In this document: in pieces, positions 56,684 through 64,000 of the stretch
Layout of the letters: each line of letters opens with the position of its first letter
Numbering within the stretch: the stretch's first letter is position 1
From: Alishewanella jeotgali KCTC 22429
GTDB lineage: Bacteria; Pseudomonadota; Gammaproteobacteria; Enterobacterales; Alteromonadaceae
Direction of reading: 5' to 3'
Length of the DNA: 64,000 bases
NCBI RefSeq assembly: GCF_000245735.1
Contig: NZ_AHTH01000048.1
Location: 186,001-250,000 of the forward strand
Translations under genes and position numbers: made by a program
Notes under the pieces: generated by a model
What the model saw: only the letters and a program-made list of their open reading frames with translations
Database searches by the model: none
Told to the model about the DNA's origin: nothing

Positions 56684-56849
56684 GCAACACGTCGAAGTAC
56701 TTACCACAACAACGCACGATTCTCTGCGTCAGGCGGTAAAGAATGCATTGGACAAGAAACGAAAGCTTGGCCAATACAGTGTGCAATGGCGTAACAACAA
56801 AATTTTATTAGATGGTAAGGATTTACCATCCAGCGAACAGAGTTCTTAA
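56673..56849 (+). CDS. Small protein downstream of the zeta-toxin remnant
   Basis: An open frame of 58 residues starts inside the last codons of the toxin remnant. It reads MKTEQHVEVLTTTTHDSLRQ near the start and ends in VQWRNNKILLDGKDLPSSEQSS. It is intact and ends 4 bp before the pepP ATG. Its overlap with the remnant suggests it was the partner gene, perhaps an antitoxin. No family is recognised and its retention may be chance. Confidence 0.5.
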   Translation: MKTEQHVEVLTTTTHDSLRQAVKNALDKKRKLGQYSVQWRNNKILLDGKDLPSSEQSS

Positions 56850-56853
56850 GCTG

Positions 56854-58161
56854 ATGCAAATCGAAGTCTATGAGCAGCGGCGTCAGCAACTGCTAGCGCA
56901 ACTGCCAGAGCGCTCTGTGGTATTACTGAGTGCAGCCGCCGAGCAAACCCGCAGCCGCGATACCGAATATCCGTTTCGCCAGCACAGTGACTTTTGGTAT
57001 TACACCGGCTTTAACGAACCTGATGCCTTACTGATCTTAACTAAAACCGCCGCGGGCGAGTGTCGCAGCTTGTTGCTGTGCCGTGACAAAGACCCTTTTG
57101 CTGAAATGTGGCAGGGCCGGCGGCTGGGGCCAGCTGCCGCACTGACTACCCTGGGTTTAAATGCCGTTAGTCTGAGTGAGCGTAGCGCCAGCTTGCAGCA
57201 GGCATTAAATGGCATGCAGGCGGTGTATCTGAATTTAGGTGATGAACCGGCATTACAGCAGGAAGTGCTGACCATTATGCAGGGGCTCAGACAGCGTGAA
57301 AAACGCGGTGAGCAGGCGCCGGTGGCGCTGATGGACCTTAGGCCTTATAGCAGCGAACAACGGCTGATTAAAAGTGCCGATGAAATTATGCTAATGCGTC
57401 GCGCCGGCCAAATCAGCACTCAGGCCCATCATCGCGCCATGCGCTTTTGCCATGCCGGTGGCTGGGAATATCAGTTAGAAGCCGAGATCCTGCATGAATT
57501 TGCGCTGCATGGTGCCCGTTTCGCGGCCTATAACACCATAGTCGGCAGTGGTGAGAATGGCTGTATTTTGCACTACACCGAAAATAGCAGCCAGCTGACT
57601 GACGGCGAGCTGGTATTAATTGATGCCGGCTGTGAGTTACAGGGCTACGCCGCTGATATTAGCCGCACCTTCCCGGTAAATGGCCGTTTTACCCCGGAGC
57701 AGGCGGCACTGTATCAGCTGGTACTGGATGCGCAGTTGGCTTGCATCGAAGCCGTTAAACCCGGTTGCACCTTTGCCCAGTTAAATGCCATTGCCGAGCA
57801 GGTGCTGACCAAAGGGCTGCTGGAATTAGGTATTTTGCACGGAGATTTGACCGAGCTCATAACCAGTAAAGCCTGTAAGCAGTATTTTATGCATGGTATA
57901 GGCCATTGGCTGGGGCTGGACGTACATGATGTCGGCGCCTACAAGGTCGCTGGTGACGACCGGCCGTTTCAACCCGGCATGGTGCTGACGATTGAACCCG
58001 GCCTTTATATCGCTCCGGGTAGCGAGGCGGCCGAAAAATGGTGGGGCCTGGCAATCCGGATCGAAGATAATATTCTGGTGACCGCGGACGGCCATGACAA
58101 CCTGACTGCTGGCTGTGTCAAAGCCCTGGCGGAAGTGGAAGCCCTGATGGCCAATCGTTAG
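56854..58161 (+). CDS. pepP: Xaa-Pro aminopeptidase P
   Basis: Manganese metallopeptidase removing N-terminal residues before proline. The 435 residues comprise the N-terminal creatinase-like domain (DTEYPFRQHSDFWYYTGFNEPDA) and the pita-bread domain. Metal ligands are in LIDAGCELQGYAADISRTF, HGIGHWLGLDVHD, LTIEPGLY and IRIEDNILV. An in-frame extension to 56812 overlaps the small upstream gene; alignment with the E. coli N-terminus favours ATG at 56854. The ribosome site is weak, perhaps because the insertion replaced the native leader. Confidence 0.95.
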   Translation: MQIEVYEQRRQQLLAQLPERSVVLLSAAAEQTRSRDTEYPFRQHSDFWYYTGFNEPDALLILTKTAAGECRSLLLCRDKDPFAEMWQGRRLGPAAALTTLGLNAVSLSERSASLQQALNGMQAVYLNLGDEPALQQEVLTIMQGLRQREKRGEQAPVALMDLRPYSSEQRLIKSADEIMLMRRAGQISTQAHHRAMRFCHAGGWEYQLEAEILHEFALHGARFAAYNTIVGSGENGCILHYTENSSQLTDGELVLIDAGCELQGYAADISRTFPVNGRFTPEQAALYQLVLDAQLACIEAVKPGCTFAQLNAIAEQVLTKGLLELGILHGDLTELITSKACKQYFMHGIGHWLGLDVHDVGAYKVAGDDRPFQPGMVLTIEPGLYIAPGSEAAEKWWGLAIRIEDNILVTADGHDNLTAGCVKALAEVEALMANR

Positions 58162-58218
58162 CCTGGCGCTCTGACAGTAATCAGTAACAGCACAAATACA
58201 CAACAAATAAGGTAAGCC

Positions 58219-59427
58219 GTGCAAGTAACAAGCACTACCACAGTCGATTTTGATCTGGTGATTGCCGGTGGTGGCATGGCCGGCTCGATGCTGGCGCTGG
58301 CATTATTAAGCCAGGCGCCGGCATTAAAGGTCGCCATTATCGAGCAGGCTGAAACGCCGGTATCCAAAGCCAGTTTTGATAGCCGTAGTATTGCGCTGGC
58401 GGCGGCCAGTGTCGAATTATTACAACGCTGGCAACTCTGGCCGCAACTGGCCCAGCAGGCCTGCCCAATCAAAACCATTGCGGTATCCGATCGTGGTCAT
58501 TTTGGCAAAACCTGGCTCAGTGCCGACGAATACCGTTTGCCCGCCCTGGGGCAGGTGATCGAAGTGGAGCATATTGGCGCAGCGCTGTATCAGGCGTTAG
58601 CGGAGCATCCGAATTTAAGCAGGTTGCAGCCGCGCAGCATCGCCGCCATCGACAAACAGCAAGCTTGGCAACAGCTGACCTTAGATGACGGCAAGAGTGT
58701 GAGTACCCGCTTACTGGTGATCGCCGAAGGCGGTGCTTCCAATACCCGGCAGCTGGCCGGTTTTAGTTTAACGGAGCAGCCTTATCCGCAAGCGGCCATT
58801 ATCGCCAATCTGGCGCTTAGCAGTGCGCATCAGCATAAGGCGTTCGAGCGCTTTACCGAGCATGGCCCTATTGCCTTACTACCACTGACCCAAAACCGCT
58901 ATTCGCTGGTCTGGACGGTACCGCCGGAGCAGGTGCCGCTGTTACTGGCACTCAGTGACAGCGAATTTTTAGCGCAAATTCAACAGGCATTTGGTTATCG
59001 GGCCGGCGTCTTTACTGCAGTGGGCAGCCGCGCCGCTTACCCGCTGGTGTTAAAGCAAAGCCAGCAGGTAGTGAATCACCGCACCGCACTGTTAGGTAAC
59101 AGCTTACATAACCTGCACCCTATTGCCGGCCAGGGCTTTAATCTGGCACTGCGAGATATTGCCTGTTTAAGCCAGCTGCTGGCAGAACAAGGTTTAGCCG
59201 ATGCCGGTGGCTATGCGCTGCTGCGTGCCTATCAGCAGCAACGCCAGGCCGACATGCAGCAGGTGATTTGGCTGACCGACGCCTTAGTGCGCACCTTTTC
59301 TAACCGCTCACGCCTGGTGGCGCTGGCGCGTAATCTTGGCCTGACGGCGATGCTGCTGTGCGATCCGCTTAAGACGCCACTCGCGCGGCAAACTATGGGT
59401 TATGGAACTCGTTATGCAAAATCTTGA
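58219..59427 (+). CDS. ubiH: Ubiquinone biosynthesis FAD monooxygenase UbiH
   Basis: Flavin hydroxylase of the aerobic ubiquinone pathway (C1 hydroxylation). The 402 residues have the FAD motif VIAGGGMAGSMLALAL, the second motif LLVIAEGGASNTRQLAGF (a DG-like site altered to EGG), and GNSLHNLHPIAGQGFNLALRDI. The start is a GTG with AAGG six bases upstream. Its end overlaps ubiI. Probably the first of a ubiH-ubiI pair with pepP just upstream. Confidence 0.95.
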   Translation: MQVTSTTTVDFDLVIAGGGMAGSMLALALLSQAPALKVAIIEQAETPVSKASFDSRSIALAAASVELLQRWQLWPQLAQQACPIKTIAVSDRGHFGKTWLSADEYRLPALGQVIEVEHIGAALYQALAEHPNLSRLQPRSIAAIDKQQAWQQLTLDDGKSVSTRLLVIAEGGASNTRQLAGFSLTEQPYPQAAIIANLALSSAHQHKAFERFTEHGPIALLPLTQNRYSLVWTVPPEQVPLLLALSDSEFLAQIQQAFGYRAGVFTAVGSRAAYPLVLKQSQQVVNHRTALLGNSLHNLHPIAGQGFNLALRDIACLSQLLAEQGLADAGGYALLRAYQQQRQADMQQVIWLTDALVRTFSNRSRLVALARNLGLTAMLLCDPLKTPLARQTMGYGTRYAKS

Positions 59428-60616
59428 TGTCACCATCGTTGGCGCCGGTAGTGCCGGCTTAACCCTGGCGCTGTTATTGGCAGAGCAGGGCCTAAAGGTG
59501 GCGCTGGTGGAAAAGGGCGCTGAGCCACTGCCGGCAACCCCTGCCTATTTACGGGTAAGCGCCCTTAATCCGGCTTCACAACGGGTGCTGGCCCATTTAG
59601 GCGTGTGGGATGGTATAGCCGCGCAGGCCGCTGCTTATCAGCAGATGCAGGTGTGGGATGCCGACAGCTTTGGCCGCATTCATTTTGCCGCCGAGCCACC
59701 ACAGCCGGCAGATCTAGGCTGGATCTGCGATAACGAAGCGATTCGCCAGCAGCTGTATCAAAAAGTACAGCAACAGCCGGCGATCCACTGTTATTTCGCT
59801 GCCCAAATTCAGCAGTTAGTGCAATCGGAACGAGAGGTGCTGCTGCAACTGAGCAGTGGCGAGATCTTACTCAGCGAATTACTGGTTGGCGCCGATGGCG
59901 TAAATTCATACGTGCGCCAGCAGCTACAGTTACCCCTGACACACTGGGACTATCAGCAGGATGCGATAGTGGCGGTGATCCACTGCGACGAGCCACACCA
60001 GGCGACGGCGCGGCAGGTGTTTTTACCGACCGGGCCGCTGGCGCTGCTGCCGCTGCCGCATCCTAAGCATTGCTCTATTGTCTGGAGTGCTGAAACCAGC
60101 CGAGCCAGCGAACTGATGGCGCTGGATGATGCTGCCTTTGCCCGCGCCCTAACCGCTGCCAGCCAAAGTGTCTTGGGTTGTTTAACGCTGGCAACAGCGC
60201 GCAGTGTGCATCCGCTACGGATGCGTTATGCCAGTGACTGGGTACGTGGCCGTGTGGTGCTGGTGGCCGATGCAGCACATAGTATTCATCCGCTGGCCGG
60301 GCAGGGCATGAACCTGGGTTTAATGGATGTGACTGCCTTGGCTGAATTGTTAGGCAAACAACAGCAGGCGGGTAAACCACTATTTGCCCCCCGCGTGTTA
60401 CAGGCGTATCAGCGTTGGCGTAAGGCCGAAGCGCAAAGCATGATCGCGGCGATGGAAGCTTTCAAACGTGGTTTTAGTAATGAGCAGCCGGCATTAAAAT
60501 TTTTGCGCGGCGCAGGTTTACTGCTGGCAGATAAACTGCCTTTTGTTAAACAGCAGCTGATGGCACAGGCGCTGGGTAATAGCGGTGATTTACCGGCTTT
60601 AGCCAAACCAAATTGA
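59414..60616 (+). CDS. ubiI: Ubiquinone biosynthesis FAD monooxygenase UbiI/VisC
   Basis: Paralogue of UbiH responsible for the C5 hydroxylation. The chosen start, MQNLDVTIVGAGSAGLTLAL, aligns with E. coli UbiI; the frame also has an ATG four codons upstream at 59402. The protein has 400 residues with ADGVNSYVRQQL and VADAAHSIHPLAGQGMNLGLMD. It overlaps ubiH by 14 bp. Structured repeat copy B starts 8 bp after its stop. Confidence 0.95.
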   Translation: MQNLDVTIVGAGSAGLTLALLLAEQGLKVALVEKGAEPLPATPAYLRVSALNPASQRVLAHLGVWDGIAAQAAAYQQMQVWDADSFGRIHFAAEPPQPADLGWICDNEAIRQQLYQKVQQQPAIHCYFAAQIQQLVQSEREVLLQLSSGEILLSELLVGADGVNSYVRQQLQLPLTHWDYQQDAIVAVIHCDEPHQATARQVFLPTGPLALLPLPHPKHCSIVWSAETSRASELMALDDAAFARALTAASQSVLGCLTLATARSVHPLRMRYASDWVRGRVVLVADAAHSIHPLAGQGMNLGLMDVTALAELLGKQQQAGKPLFAPRVLQAYQRWRKAEAQSMIAAMEAFKRGFSNEQPALKFLRGAGLLLADKLPFVKQQLMAQALGNSGDLPALAKPN

Positions 60617-60623
60617 GAGCTCT

Positions 60624-60720
60624 TAACCGGATTAGTCTAAGCCAAGTCTTGAAGGCATGGATGCCTGAATGAAGCCTACAGGGAGGTATTTACGGCGTCT
60701 TGGCGTGATTAATCCGGTTA
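60624..60720 (+). repeat. Structured dispersed repeat, copy B
   Basis: A 97 nt element with TAACCGGATTA (60624-60634) and TAATCCGGTTA (60710-60720) pairing over 11 bp. GCCAAG (60641-60646) pairs with CTTGGC (60699-60704), and AGGCAT-GG-ATGCCT (60653-60666) is a hairpin. The tail at 60672-60700 differs from copy A at 3 of 29 positions. CTAAGC before the second stem is also shared. All three stems differ from copy A yet are perfectly paired, which is the pattern of compensatory change. It separates ubiI from gcvT. Confidence 0.75.
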
Positions 60721-60955
60721 CGGGCACTGAACCATATTGCTGTCATAAATTTGCCTTAGTTTTTTTGGTAACCCCGGCTGTCGCATTACAAAAAGTAATC
60801 CAAATTGGGCTGTTTGCTGGCGGGGGTATCGGGTATAATCGAGCAGTATTTTTTAGTCAGACTGGTAGCAATATTGCGTAATAGGCTGATAACAAAGGTT
60901 TATTAGCCAAGCTCAATATTAAGCTGCCGGCCCGCATAATAAACAGGAAAAAATA
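60721..60955 (+). promoter_or_regulatory. Leader and promoter region of gcvTHP
   Basis: 235 bp between repeat B and gcvT. TATAAT (60834-60839) is a good -10, with a weak TGTTTG at -35. A GcvA site could not be picked out. The leader was checked for the paired glycine riboswitch aptamers and the conserved core sequences were not found. Confidence 0.5.
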
Positions 60956-62035
60956 ATGGCTCAAAAAACCGCGTTACACGCCAGCCATCTGGCTGCTGGT
61001 GCGAAAATGGTCGATTTCTTCGGCTGGGATATGCCAATTAACTACGGCTCTCAGATTGAAGAACACCACGCCGTCCGTCAGGATGCCGGCATGTTCGATG
61101 TGTCGCATATGACCATTGTTGACTTAACCGGTGCCAATACCCGTAACTTCCTGCGTTATTTATTAGCCAACGACGTTGCCAAACTCACTACCCCCGGCAA
61201 AGCCCTGTATAGCGGCATGTTAAACAGCACCGGCGGCGTCATTGACGATTTAATCGTGTACTTCCTGCAAGAAGATTTCTTCCGTTTAGTAGTGAACTCT
61301 GCCACCCGCGAAAAAGACTTAGCCCATATCAACGCTGAAGCCAAAGCCTTTAACGTTACGGTAACCGAGCGCCCGGAATTTGCGATGATTGCCGTGCAGG
61401 GCCCGAATGCCAAAGCCAAGGTGGCAACCTTGTTAACGGCGGAGCAGCAAGCTGCTGTCGCTGGCATGAAGCCGTTTTTTGGCGTGCAGGCGGGTAACTT
61501 ATTTATCGCTACCACCGGTTATACCGGTGAAGACGGTTACGAAATTGCGCTGCCAAACGAGCAGGCGGCAGACTTCTGGCAACAGCTGGTAACTGCCGGC
61601 GTCAAACCCTGTGGTTTAGGCGCCCGCGACACCCTGCGCTTAGAAGCCGGCATGAACCTGTATGGTCAGGATATGGACGAAACGGTATCACCACTGGCCG
61701 CCAATATGGGCTGGACCATCGCCTGGGAGCCTAGCGATCGTAACTTTATCGGCCGCACCGCGCTGGAGCAGGCCAAAGTCGCCGGCACCGCTAAGCTGGT
61801 GGGTTTGGTGATGGAGCAAAAAGGTGTATTGCGCCATGGCCAGAAAGTGATTACTGCTGCCGGTGAAGGTGAAATTACCTCTGGTACTTTCTCGCCGACG
61901 CTGGGCTTTAGTATTGCGATGGCGCGGGTACCTGCCGCGACCGGCGATACAGCAGAAGTGGATATTCGCGGTAAACTGGTGCCGGTAAAAGTAGTAAAAC
62001 CGGCCTTTGTGCGCATGGGTAAAAAACTGGTCTAA
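60956..62035 (+). CDS. gcvT: Glycine cleavage system aminomethyltransferase (T protein)
   Basis: Transfers the methylene unit from aminomethyl-lipoyl-GcvH to tetrahydrofolate, releasing ammonia. The 359 residues have the folate-binding folds with [40 protein letters not shown] and the [12 protein letters not shown] site. AGGAA-type site before the ATG. First gene of gcvT-gcvH-gcvP. Codon use in this gene is strongly biased, suggesting high expression. Confidence 0.97.
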   Translation: MAQKTALHASHLAAGAKMVDFFGWDMPINYGSQIEEHHAVRQDAGMFDVSHMTIVDLTGANTRNFLRYLLANDVAKLTTPGKALYSGMLNSTGGVIDDLIVYFLQEDFFRLVVNSATREKDLAHINAEAKAFNVTVTERPEFAMIAVQGPNAKAKVATLLTAEQQAAVAGMKPFFGVQAGNLFIATTGYTGEDGYEIALPNEQAADFWQQLVTAGVKPCGLGARDTLRLEAGMNLYGQDMDETVSPLAANMGWTIAWEPSDRNFIGRTALEQAKVAGTAKLVGLVMEQKGVLRHGQKVITAAGEGEITSGTFSPTLGFSIAMARVPAATGDTAEVDIRGKLVPVKVVKPAFVRMGKKLV

Positions 62036-62103
62036 GCTTTATAGCTGGCCAAAAATAATACAATAACGATGCCGGCCTGCTGCCGGAAAGACCAGAGAGG
62101 CTT

Positions 62104-62139
62104 CACCTGGCCGTGCCTGTGCTAACAGGGCGGCAGGTG
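62104..62139 (+). other. Strong hairpin in the gcvT-gcvH gap
   Basis: CACCTG and CAGGTG enclose CCG/CGG and CCTGT/ACAGG pairs around a GCTA loop, giving about 14 paired bases. A smaller GCCGG/CCGG structure lies at 62072-62087. The gap is 132 bp, longer than the usual few tens of bases, and has no T-tract. It may be a processing or mRNA-stability element. Confidence 0.45.
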
Positions 62140-62167
62140 GCAAGAACACACAGCTAAGGAACTTACA

Positions 62168-62557
62168 ATGAGCAACATTCCTGCAAACTTAAAATACGCA
62201 TCCAGCCACGAATGGCTGCGCGCTGAAGGCGATGGCATCTACACCGTAGGTATCACTGAGCACGCTCAGGAATTACTGGGTGATATGGTATTCGTAGAAT
62301 TACCGGAAGTGGGCGAAACGGTAGGCCAGGGCGATGATTGCGCCGTTGCAGAATCAGTAAAAGCGGCGTCAGATATTTATGCGCCGGTTTCAGGTGAAAT
62401 TGTTGCCGTAAACGATGCCCTGAGCGACTCGCCAGAGCTGGTAAACAGCAGCCCGTACGAAGATGGCTGGATGTTTAAGATTAAAATCGCAGACGAAGCT
62501 GAGCTCGGCGCCCTGTTAGACGCCGCCGGTTATCAGAGCGCGATTGACGAAGCTTAA
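62168..62557 (+). CDS. gcvH: Glycine cleavage system H protein
   Basis: Lipoyl carrier that shuttles the aminomethyl group between GcvP and GcvT. The 129 residues are full length with the lipoylated Lys65 in AESVKAASD and the surrounding beta-barrel ([25 protein letters not shown]). AAGGA seven bases before the ATG. Between gcvT and gcvP. Confidence 0.98.
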   Translation: MSNIPANLKYASSHEWLRAEGDGIYTVGITEHAQELLGDMVFVELPEVGETVGQGDDCAVAESVKAASDIYAPVSGEIVAVNDALSDSPELVNSSPYEDGWMFKIKIADEAELGALLDAAGYQSAIDEA

Positions 62558-62581
62558 TATTACGGCAGATCCTGCCACCCT

Positions 62582-62606
62582 AAAGCCCCGTAGATAACGG
62601 GGCTTT
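62582..62606 (+). terminator. Attenuating hairpin between gcvH and gcvP
   Basis: AAAGCCCCGT (62582-62591), loop AGATA, ACGGGGCTTT (62597-62606), a 10 bp stem with only three terminal T. It probably dampens transcription into gcvP or sets mRNA ends, so that GcvH is made in excess. Confidence 0.6.
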
Positions 62607-62636
62607 ATGTTAGAAAGCACTACCAGGATAATGAGC

Positions 62637-64000
62637 ATGACCCATACCGCTGTGAAAACCCTGACGCAACTTGCGAAACACGACGAATTTATCCAGCGCC
62701 ATATTGGCCCGGATGCTGCCGAAACTGCGGCTATGCTGCAGGAACTTGGCGTAGACAGCATCGAGCAGCTGATTGCGCAAACCGTGCCGCAGAGCATTCG
62801 CCTGCCAAAACCTTTGGCCATTGGCGACAGCCGCACTGAAGTAGACGCCCTGGCGTATTTAAAGGCTGCTGCGTCTAAAAATAAAATGTATAAGTCTTAC
62901 ATTGGTATGGGTTACCACCCAACACTGACCCCGCACGTGATTTTACGTAACGTGCTGGAAAACCCGGGCTGGTACACAGCGTACACGCCATACCAGCCGG
63001 AAATTGCCCAGGGCCGTTTAGAGTCGCTGTTAAACTTCCAACAGTTATCTTTAGACTTAACTGGTATGGAACTGGCCAGCGCCTCGCTGCTGGACGAAGC
63101 AACCGCCGCTGCCGAAGCCATGGCCCTGGCCAAGCGCGTGACTAAGAGCAAGTCTAACCTGTATTTTATTGCCGACGACGTGCACCCACAAACCATCGAC
63201 GTGGTAAAAACCCGCGCCGAAATGTTTGGTTTTGATATTGTGGTGGGTAAAGCCAGCGAAGCGGCTGAGCAGGACGTATTCGGTGCCTTATTACAGTACC
63301 CAACCACTAACGGTGATATCCGTAACGACAGCGCCTTAATTGCCGCGCTGCAGGCGAAAAAAGCCATTGTTGCAGTAGCAACAGACCCAATGGCGTTAAT
63401 GCTGTTAAAAGCACCGGGCGAGCTGGGCGCCGATGTCGTATTAGGCTCTATGCAGCGCTTTGGTGTGCCAATGGCCTTTGGTGGCCCACACGCTGCCTTC
63501 TTCGCGACCCGCGATGCCTATAAGCGCTCTATGCCGGGCCGCATTATCGGTGTGTCGAAAGATCGCCGTGGCAATCAGGCACTGCGTATGGCAATGCAAA
63601 CCCGCGAGCAGCATATCCGCCGCGAAAAAGCTAACTCGAACATCTGTACTGCCCAGGTATTACTGGCCAATATCGCCTCCTTCTATGCCGTGTATCATGG
63701 CCCGCAAGGCTTAAAAGATATCGCCGAGCGCATTCACCGCAGCGCCGATATCTTCGCTGCTGGCTTAAAAGCCAAAGGCGTTGCCCTGGTGAATAGCCAC
63801 TGGTTCGATACCGTTACTTTTAAAGTTGCTGATCGCGCTGCTGTTGTTGCCCGCGCCTTAGCAGCCGGTGTTAACCTGCGTACGGACGTGGCCGATAGCC
63901 TGGCGGTAAGTTTTAGCGAAGCCACTCAGGCTGGGGATATCGCACAGCTGTTTGATATCGTGTTAAGTGCCGGCCATGGTTTAGACGTTAACGCCTTGGA
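62637..64000 (+). CDS. gcvP: Glycine dehydrogenase (decarboxylating), P protein, 5' part
   Basis: PLP-dependent decarboxylase that starts glycine cleavage. The window holds the first 454 codons of about 960, so the PLP lysine lies outside. Visible N-terminal signatures are [80 protein letters not shown] and [28 protein letters not shown] eight bases before ATG at 62637 supports this start; an ATG two codons earlier is too close to it. No frameshift is seen. Confidence 0.96.
   Translation, partial: MTHTAVKTLTQLAKHDEFIQRHIGPDAAETAAMLQELGVDSIEQLIAQTVPQSIRLPKPLAIGDSRTEVDALAYLKAAASKNKMYKSYIGMGYHPTLTPHVILRNVLENPGWYTAYTPYQPEIAQGRLESLLNFQQLSLDLTGMELASASLLDEATAAAEAMALAKRVTKSKSNLYFIADDVHPQTIDVVKTRAEMFGFDIVVGKASEAAEQDVFGALLQYPTTNGDIRNDSALIAALQAKKAIVAVATDPMALMLLKAPGELGADVVLGSMQRFGVPMAFGGPHAAFFATRDAYKRSMPGRIIGVSKDRRGNQALRMAMQTREQHIRREKANSNICTAQVLLANIASFYAVYHGPQGLKDIAERIHRSADIFAAGLKAKGVALVNSHWFDTVTFKVADRAAVVARALAAGVNLRTDVADSLAVSFSEATQAGDIAQLFDIVLSAGHGLDVNAL

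Noticed and set aside
60721-60955. Glycine riboswitch ahead of gcvT
   Set aside because: The gcv leader is a common place for it, but the conserved aptamer cores were not found on reading the sequence.

Overview
The window looks like a stretch of core chromosome from a gammaproteobacterium of the Alteromonadales type. Rheinheimera, Alishewanella and Arsukibacterium are the best guesses, made from protein flavour and gene order and not tested by a search. Most blocks are syntenic with Escherichia coli, Shewanella or Vibrio: fused hisB and hisIE with a hisL leader, yoaA-tsaB, fadD-rnd, minCDE beside ycgL-mltB-ycgM-ycgN, smc-zipA-ligA, tRNA-Val next to gltX, and serA-rpiA-fau-6S RNA-ygfB-pepP-ubiH-ubiI-gcvTHP. 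No prophage, CRISPR array, rRNA or complete insertion sequence was seen.

Layout. Positions 1-2000 hold the end of an RND efflux operon (pump start, adaptor, TetR repressor). Positions 2100-6660 hold a CBS-domain protein, an S46 dipeptidyl-peptidase and a PocR-GAF-GGDEF diguanylate cyclase. Positions 6819-14609 hold the histidine operon on the minus strand (hisL-G-D-C-B-H-A-F-IE). It carries a histidine-rich leader and attenuator, and 473 bp of structured repeats split hisF from hisIE. Positions 14.9-17.9 kb carry yoaA and tsaB. Positions 18-24.7 kb are mixed: a lipoprotein, a ParDE toxin-antitoxin pair, an SDR/DUF2878/chalcone-isomerase-like operon, an alkaline phosphatase and an exported methyltransferase-like protein. 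Positions 24.8-32 kb carry fadD, rnd, a DUF4397 lipoprotein, rarD and an unknown envelope protein. Positions 32-43.6 kb carry division and chromosome functions. Positions 43.6-45.4 kb are a small accessory patch with a 29-codon gene, an S26 peptidase and a Fic-protein remnant. Positions 45.5-50.6 kb hold a TPR response regulator, a tRNA-Val array with degenerate copies, gltX and a DUF481 porin-like protein. Positions 50.7-64 kb hold phoX and the serA-to-gcvP block, with a decayed zeta-toxin module between ygfB and pepP.

Functional picture. The operons serve histidine synthesis, one-carbon and glycine metabolism (serA, fau, gcvTHP), ubiquinone hydroxylation (ubiH, ubiI), septum placement and assembly (minCDE, zipA), chromosome upkeep (smc, ligA, yoaA) and phosphate scavenging (phoX behind a candidate Pho box, plus a PhoA-type phosphatase).

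The signals not explained by ordinary annotation are two. The first is a family of about 95-160 nt structured repeats (7555-7649, 7694-7850, 60624-60720, and more doubtfully 47337-47448). Their stems differ in sequence but stay perfectly paired. The second is an array at 47.5-48.1 kb in which each intact tRNA-Val gene is followed by a 5'-truncated tRNA copy whose anticodon arm is replaced by another hairpin. Whether either is already described cannot be decided from sequence alone.
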